Assembly: GCA_022695795.1 (NCBI GenBank)
Contig: MU404070.1
Coordinates: 372,001 to 436,000, forward strand
Length of the DNA: 64,000 nt
Direction of reading: 5' to 3'
Origin: Biscogniauxia marginata
Taxonomy: Eukaryota; Ascomycota; Sordariomycetes; Xylariales; Xylariaceae
Both the position numbers and the translations under genes were made by a program. The notes under the pieces were generated by a model, which saw only the letters and a program-made list of their open reading frames with translations, searched no databases and had not been told where the DNA came from. Of the stretch, positions 57,988 to 64,000 are shown piece by piece (the first letter of the stretch is position 1; every line of letters begins with the position of its first letter).

Positions 57988-58694
57988 ATTCCTTCATCAC
58001 TTGGACGCGTGTACGATGGTATGAACAGGACATGATCATGGGGCGTCTACGGCACAGATTTAATCTGTTGTACTCTTTGGGCACGGATTGATGGGATGAC
58101 TTTTTCCTACGAGAACGTTCATCATGGCAGGCTTACGATACCCCTAAGATAGCCTTAGAAGAATCAAGCTGCTTTTCTCCGGCAATTCTTTTTACCAATG
58201 TCTTCTGCTAGTGTTGTGTACATCGTAGTGATTCCGTAATGACTACGTATTTGACTCGTTAGCTAACTATCAGCAAAAACAAATGCCAAGAATCAAACAC
58301 TGATAATTCGCCAATCCGAATTTGTGTCCGTCTAAAACTGTAAAGAAGCTAAATCGCATTCGTCCTTGAGAATGTCGACTTAGCACCTATCAACTTTTAG
58401 AATTATCATCTTCCAACGCTCGATTTGGTGAGGTTATAAGGTAATTTCCCATTTCGGTAAGCTTATTTACGGACACAAGCACTGACCAATGAGCAAGGGC
58501 GAGTTCTCCACCTAAGCTTCAGGAGAGTTTGGATCCACTACGCGACAACTATGGAAATCCAATTCAGGAGATCCGTTTAAACTCACCAAACAATTTATAT
58601 TACCGTCAATACCCACGTACACGTACCAAACCACACAGAAACACACCCAAGATAACACCACTTAAAACGCATACCGCCATTACCGCCGTCCACA
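57988..58694. other. Intergenic, 0.7 kb
   Basis: The 3' flank of grg-1 and the promoter of the EXPERA-like gene. No repeat or RNA gene was recognised. Confidence 0.45.
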
Positions 58695-59539
58695 ATGTCC
58701 GCCTCGCAACCGCCCGACCTCTTCGACCGGACGACGCTCGTCTCGCTCGCGTCGACGGTGGCCATGCTCGGCGCCGCCTACGGGGCGTCGCTGTACGCGC
58801 TCGACCGGGCGGCGACGCCGGCGAGCCGGCGGCTCCTGTTCGTGTGGCACGCGTTCGACGCGCTGGTGCACTTCGTGCTCGAGGGCGGCTTCCTGTACCA
58901 CTGCTTCTTCTCGTGGATGCCGCTGTCGGCCGTGCCGAACCCGTACGCGCTCGCGCCCACGGCCTACAACTTCCTCGGCCACACGAACCGCGCCTACGGG
59001 CCCCAGGCCGGCGGCGACAACCCGCTCGCGCGGCTGTGGATGGTGTACGCGAAGGCGGATCGGCGGTGGGGCGGTGCGGACCTGGTATGTTCTTTTTCTT
59101 TTTTTTGGTCTTCCGTCTCGATTGCGGTCCGGTGTGTGTGAGAGTACCCGTTAGCTAAACTCAATGAATTCCGTCTGGGCAGTCGGTCATCAGCCTCGAG
59201 CTGCTGACCGTGTTCGTGGCGGGGCCGCTCGCGTGCGCGGTGTGCTACGGGATCGCGAGGAGGGACCCGCGCGCCAGCGTGCTCATGATCGTGGTCGCGA
59301 CCATGGAGCTCTACGGCGGCTTCATCACCTTCTGCCCCGAGTGGCTGACGCGCAGCAACAACCTCGACACGAGCAACTTCATGTACAAGTGGGTCTACCT
59401 CGTCTTCTTCAACATGCTCTGGGTCGCCGCCCCGCTGTACGCCGGCTGGGTCGCCGCCGGGGACATCGGCGAGGCCTTCGCGGTCCGGAGCCGCGTTGTT
59501 GCTGCTGCTGCTGCTGGCAAGAGTAAGAAGCAGAAGTAA
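58695..59539 (+). CDS. EXPERA / emopamil-binding (EBP)-like membrane protein, 248 aa
   Basis: EXPERA-domain proteins include sterol C8-C7 isomerases and sigma-2/TMEM97-type proteins; the specific reaction here is unknown. Exons are join(58695..59084, 59183..59539). Four membrane segments are visible: LVSLASTVAMLGAAYGASLY, then FVWHAFDALVHFVLEGGF, then VFVAGPLACAVCYG, and WVYLVFFNMLWVAAPLYAGW. Family-type residues include HAFDALVH.VLEG, MELYGGFITFCPEW and NFMYKWVYLVFFN. The C-terminus is Ala-rich and basic (AAAAAGKSKKQK), a possible ER retrieval signal of K-K type. The DNA is very GC-rich and codon-biased, in contrast with its AT-richer neighbours. Confidence 0.88.
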
Positions 59540-61049
59540 GGGGAGAAGGGAAGTAGGCTTGTTGGGTTTGATGATGGGGGAGGAGATATATATATATGTA
59601 TGTGTGTGTGTGTGGCTGGTGGGGGAGGGGTGGGGGATATGTCTCGCTTTAGTCTGATGACTACAGCGGCAGCTTATTAGGGGAGGTGCCTATGGGGCTA
59701 TTCCTACAGGGGTTTATGAGACATGTCTTGGTTGGGTTTTCATCGAAGCTTGCAAGCGTGTTGTTGTTCGGTCCGGCATGGTGAGATACCACGTTCGCTT
59801 ATCGCGGCGTTGTCCATATATCATATTCTTCGAGTTATTTTCACTTAGCGGTAGCATACTGATGATGGTTATGATGATGGATCTACGTGGTTAAGGATGT
59901 GAGGATGGGGTTTATGAAATATAAAAAACTACATATACCTATATTAAAATGCTACTAGTCGTTGCTACGTGTGATTTGGGTTCGTTAGGAACACATTTTG
60001 TGGCCCTGAGGTCTCGGGCAATGCATAAACGACTCCGACTTCGACTTGGCCTTGTATGTTTACTACGCCGCGCTTTAGACATCTGCAAATCTCACTTAGT
60101 ACTAGTCGACCTAGGACAAAGGCAGGCGGTCATCTCTACTTATGTACCGAAGCAGCAGGCAAAAATGTCTATTGTTACGTCCGCTAGCCATTCTCTTTCA
60201 ATCTCCTCAGCCTGTTAAAATAAAGGGGGATTCCAAAATATATATCTGTGGATCACCGTGGCCCAAACATAGGTCTTTTTACATTTCAAATCGAAAATAT
60301 ACATCCACCTCTTAGGAGTGATACGACGGAACCTGGCACCTCGGATGATTTTCGTAGAATAGTCTATTTCTAGGGTGACCCAAAAGGTAAGTAAGTAGGT
60401 GGCAGATTTAACCTAAGATATGCCAACTAATTAGGTGAATTATCTTTTTATTCTTAGTTTCATTATTTTCAGAAGGGTAGAAGAGTGAGGATTTTCAGGA
60501 AGATATCTTTCAAGTTTTGAACCCAGAAATCGCATGGCACCTATCACGATCAAAGTCACGACGAAAGATCATCGTGGGAGCCTTGGGGGAAGGTTTCTGT
60601 CAGGGGACTAGACAAGTGCACAACAGACTGAGAGTGATGGGCGAATATGGCCACTATTACACTAGGAACAATCACTAGAGAGGGCTCGCCCCAGTCCCTT
60701 CGGGACGTACACGATTCTATATACCCAAGACTGCTAGCCCTGAGTTTGTCTCTTCAGATTCCATGACAGTTTAGATGATACAGAGCCGGTCTATAACGGA
60801 TATGTGTGTAACCATAGCTGGTTTGAATTAATCTCTTAGAACGGGAAGCTCCGATTAGAATATATATATACAGCGGCCAATAATTACCAAAGACCGTCCA
60901 TTCTTCCTGCTTCCCCCTTTTCCCATTCATAGAATAACACTCGCTATAACCAAAATTTTCTCTCTTACCCCCCTTTACCCCCTTACCCCATCCCTGTTGA
61001 AACATAAGCCTCACTAATCTAAGGCTCATAACACTTTTTTTTTTTCCCC
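59540..61049. other. Intergenic, 1.5 kb, with TA/TG microsatellite
   Basis: A TA tract runs directly into a TG tract near 59586-59612. Otherwise no gene or repeat is evident. A TTAAAATAAAGG-like sequence at about 60215 could be a polyadenylation region. Minus frames at 60754-61029 are unsupported. Confidence 0.4.
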
Positions 61050-61991
61050 TTACAAATCAACAAACCCCATCCCCGTCCCCGTCCCCGTCCCCGTCCCCGT
61101 CCCCGTCCCCATATCCCCGGCAAAGATCTCGCTCCCGGGCCGCTCCCGCGCGAACCCCTCGAGCCAGCCCGCGACCTGCCGCTGCGCCGCCTCGCCGGGG
61201 CCGTCCAGGCCCTCGGCCGTCAGCATCCACGACAGCATCTGCCGCACGTCGGCGCGCAGCGCCTCGTGACGCCGCAGGAGCACCACGTGCGCCGCCACCG
61301 CGGCGTCCCGGCAGGTCACCGCCGCCGGGGACGCGCAGCCGCACATCCGCACGTCGCCGTCGGCGTCGTGGTTCAGGAGGGTCGCGAGGGCTGCGTGGAG
61401 GGCGGAGGGGGAGGGGGAAGGGGAAGAGAGGAAAGAGGGGGGTGTGGCTGTGGTTGGGGTTGTTGTGAGGGGCTGGTAGGGAGGCGGGTGCGGGTGCGGG
61501 TCGATCTCGGTGATGGTGAGGAGGGGGGCGAAGGGGTTGTTGGGGGGTAAGGAGGAGGATGGGCCTGTGGGGATATAAGGAGTTGATTGGACTTCGTGTC
61601 GGCGATTGGGCCCTTGGTTGTTGTTCTGCTGCTGATGTTGCTGTTGCGCCAGGTACTTCTGGTGCGTGAAGTTGCGTTGTTGGTACTTCTGGGCGGCGAA
61701 ATTAGGGATATAGTTCTCCGGCCTCCCCTTATAATTCGAATTCATAGGGATTGCAATAGCGGTACCAGCGCTACTGCTGTCACCGCCGTACTGATTCACG
61801 TTATATATAGCGTCGTTGTTGGCGGTGGTGTTGCTTAGACCCTGAGCCTGATTGATTCTCGACTTCGTTTTGAGGACTCTCCTGGATGGTTTGCCTAGAA
61901 AGGCGTCATCGCAGGTGTCGTCGTGTCTCTCGTTTCTGGCCGGAACTCGTCCTCGCGAGGGACGGCTGTACGGGCTAGACTTATGTATCAT
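61050..61991 (-). CDS. Hypothetical Pro/Gln-rich protein with a C-terminal (GT)n tail, 313 aa
   Basis: Function unknown. A single frame starting MIHKSSPYSRPSRGRVPARN; an upstream start at 62057 would add 22 hydrophobic residues and is considered untranslated leader. The first 200 residues are Asn/Gln/Pro/Ser-rich and disordered (LAQQQHQQQNNNQGPNRRHE). The second half has a conserved-looking helical part with Cys residues (DADGDVRMCGCASPAAVTCR) and EALRADVRQMLSWMLTAEGL, then an Arg/Glu stretch. It ends with repeated Gly-Thr pairs encoded by CCCCGT hexanucleotide repeats at 61073-61110 (reverse strand). DNA of the 3' part is very GC-rich. Confidence 0.6.
   Translation of the reverse strand: MIHKSSPYSRPSRGRVPARNERHDDTCDDAFLGKPSRRVLKTKSRINQAQGLSNTTANNDAIYNVNQYGGDSSSAGTAIAIPMNSNYKGRPENYIPNFAAQKYQQRNFTHQKYLAQQQHQQQNNNQGPNRRHEVQSTPYIPTGPSSSLPPNNPFAPLLTITEIDPHPHPPPYQPLTTTPTTATPPSFLSSPSPSPSALHAALATLLNHDADGDVRMCGCASPAAVTCRDAAVAAHVVLLRRHEALRADVRQMLSWMLTAEGLDGPGEAAQRQVAGWLEGFARERPGSEIFAGDMGTGTGTGTGTGTGMGFVDL
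61073..61110. repeat. CCCCGT hexanucleotide minisatellite, coding
   Basis: Six perfect CCCCGT units with degenerate neighbours at both ends. On the minus strand they encode GTGTGTGTGT near the C-terminus. Copy number is probably polymorphic. Confidence 0.85.
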
Positions 61992-62797
61992 GGTGTGATA
62001 ATGATATGTATATATATATAATAGAAGAATGGGACAGTAGAAGCAAAAGAGAAACAAGAAGAGAAACTCGACTCAGTCGAACTAATTAAGGAAGAAAAGA
62101 CCAGGATAATAAGGCATATAAAATAAATCTATGATATGAAAATCGGGAGATAGGAACAGTTTGGTTGAGTAAAGGGTATTTAAATTCTGTTATTCCCTTT
62201 GTCTCTGTTGTCAAAGATTACTGTTCTCTTTAAGTAGTCTTAATAGCATTGTAAGATTCGACGTCTTTATTTCCGATATCGTCTCGGTGATTGTTTACGT
62301 TCTCCTAATAGCCTCAAAGAGACAGTCCTGTAATATAACCTTGCAATAAGAACTTTGTGTGGAAAAGTGACGAAATTTAGATTACGAGGCCAATCATAGG
62401 AGTAACTGCCAAGGAATGATAGGACAACTGAGAGGATGGACTCTACTTTGTCAAGCCATCCCATCGTTATGCTTCGCTGATCCGGAGTTCGCAATGGCCT
62501 GCTATCATCACCGCAAATCTTTAGACTGGTATTATATTAAATAGACGAGAGATCTAGAAGAGGCACTTATAATATTTCATTCTCGAATAATAGGAGAACC
62601 CGGAGTAATTATGTCGGATCGATAGGTGAGGATTTTTAATTGTAAGATAAAATAGGATATCGTACAGCGTATCTCATTACCAAAACAAACAGGTATTCGC
62701 TTCAAAAGGACCAGACAGAGGACACCCATCTTTCTAACCAAACCAGAAATTTCTTCTTAAATTATACATGAAAGTCCCCTCTCACGCAGCCTCCCCC
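61992..62797. other. Intergenic, 0.8 kb
   Basis: Promoter of the Pro/Gln-rich gene on the left and 3' flank of the last MFS gene on the right. A TA tract lies near 62011. No other feature was recognised. Confidence 0.4.
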
Positions 62798-64000
62798 CTA
62801 ATTCGCAGACTTTTTCAGATCATCGTCATCCCCAGTCAGTCTATCGTTCTCGATCTGGGCCGTTGTCTTGTAGGTCTTGAACTTCCGCGCGGGCACCTTC
62901 TTGGCGAACATCTCGTCGAGCTCCTCGTAGGTGCGGCCGGCGGTCTCGGGCTGGCAGAACCAGAGGTAGACGATGCAGATGACGGCGAGGCCGCCGAAGA
63001 CGAAGGCGACCTTGGCGCCCATGTTGGCCTGGTCCGGGTTGAACATGTACGGCAGCACGAACTGCCAGATGAGGCTGACGCAGTACTGCAGCGCGATGCC
63101 GACGGCCACCGTCTTGGCCCGCAGCCGCGACGTCGGCACCTCGGCGACGATCGTGTACGCCGTCGCCCCGATGGTCGCGTTGTACAGCCAGCAGTAGATG
63201 ATGATGAGCGCGACGGTGCCCCTGATCGCGCCCGGCGAGGCCTCGACCGCGAGCCCGCCCATGATGAGCAGTACCACTGTCAGAATTGTCGTGCCCCAGA
63301 AGGTCAGGCTGCGCCGCCCGACCCGGTCGACTAGGTACCAGGACATGACGTTGCCGATGAGTGAGCAGACCTGCTGCGCGATCTGGATCTTGAAGCTGTC
63401 GGATGTGCTGTACCCGGCCAGCTGCACGTAGTACGTCGAGTACGAGGCGGCGAAGTTGACACCCGAGAGCGACTGGATCGTCAACGGCATTATGGCAATA
63501 ATGGTGCGCCGGAGGTTGTTCTGTTTCAGGCATTCTAGGTATGTGACACCCTGGGTTTCGCGGCGGGACTCCTCGAGCGTGCGTTCGATGAGGGCGAGCT
63601 TGGCCTGCGCGCCGTCAGGCGAGTGGCCGAGTAGTTTGAGGCTCTGCAATGCCATGTCTCGTTTCCCTCTCATAGTATGCCACCATGGGGATCTGTGAAG
63701 AGAAAGAGAGATGTTAGTGAGTAGATGTATCTCAACGACAACCACCCGGAATCATGAAAAAGGGACTACCACATAGCCGAATGGGTAGCGGGTAAACCTT
63801 GTATACATAGTTGAAAAGTATATAGGACAAAACTTACTCAGGCATGAACCAAATACCTACGGCTGCTATAGCCGCGAAGCCATATTGTGCGCAGAAAACA
63901 GCGCGGTAAGCCCAACGACTTTCGAGCGTGCCGGTGCTATTGATAATAATAGCCACAATGAGGGGTCCGAGGGTATACGACAGTGCTGACAAGCAGGTGA
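62798..64000 (-). CDS. MFS sugar permease, alpha-glucoside/maltose type, C-terminal part (runs off right edge)
   Basis: Two exons in view: complement(62798..63692, 63838..>64000); the intron is 145 bases with GTAAGT and CACAG ends, and the GA|A codon joins in phase. The readable portion starts with a helix (LSALSYTLGPLIVAIIINST) and WAYRAVFCAQYGFAAIAAVG, then WFMPESPWWHTMRGKRDMA. Later features are IAIMPLTIQSLSGVNFAASY, DRVGRRSLTFWG, AYTIVAEVPTSRLRAKTVAV, GIALQYCVSLIWQFVLPYMF and QPETAGRTYEELDEMF. The SPWW and PETAGRTYEELDEMF segments are typical of fungal maltose/alpha-glucoside permeases. The 5' end and promoter lie outside the window. Confidence 0.9.

Noticed and set aside
58529..59158. 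Long plus-strand frame overlapping the EXPERA-like gene
   Set aside because: It is a GC-rich shadow in another frame of the real gene (Arg/Ala-rich, no domain).

Overview
The window is nuclear DNA of a filamentous ascomycete (Pezizomycotina, most likely Sordariomycetes). Almost every real gene is split by 50-150 bp introns with GTATGT/GTAAGT-type donors and CTAAC/CTGAC-like branch sites. The gene content is typically fungal: a Tul1/DscA-type Golgi E3 ligase, glucose-repressible protein GRG-1, cyanase, mitochondrial EF-Tu, several MFS permeases and an NLR-like ankyrin protein. Two AT-rich islands and C-to-T-decayed repeats suggest past repeat-induced point mutation (RIP). Gene models below were spliced by eye from reading frames and splice motifs.

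Layout. 1-9.9 kb is repeat-rich and accessory-like: the N-terminal half of a membrane protein running off the left edge, a decayed Ty3/gypsy protease fragment, two solo-LTR-like copies, AT-rich islands, an orphan gene and a possible PD-(D/E)XK-like protein. 9.9-27.8 kb is mostly core: dscA, an HSBP1-like coiled-coil gene, an ERp38-type PDI, ribosomal protein uS14/Rps29, an MFS drug/polyamine-type transporter, an unknown gene with an internal in-frame TAG, mitochondrial EF-Tu and an APH-fold kinase-like protein. 27.9-28.5 kb holds a dead AAA-ATPase fragment. 29.9-46.8 kb has a sugar/inositol-type transporter, a membrane-anchored TAP-like serine hydrolase, a secreted conserved protein, NAD kinase, cyanase and a DUF6601-like membrane protein; a third solo LTR sits between the last two. 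47.6-53.7 kb is a ~1,900-residue alpha/beta-hydrolase + NACHT-like + ankyrin + Q/P-rich protein, the best candidate for an interesting system (fungal NLR-like). 53.7-64 kb has an assembly gap, grg-1, an EXPERA/EBP-like membrane protein, a Pro/Gln-rich protein with a (GT)n tail, and an alpha-glucoside-permease-type MFS gene running off the right edge.

Functional links. Several pairs share divergent promoters (dscA/HSBP1, PDI/Rps29, EF-Tu/APH, NAD kinase/cyanase). There is no obvious biosynthetic cluster. The two hexose/alpha-glucoside-type permeases, the glucose-repressible grg-1 and the DHA1 transporter are independent housekeeping or nutrient functions. The NLR-like gene appears to stand alone. 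No tRNA, rRNA or CRISPR array was recognised.
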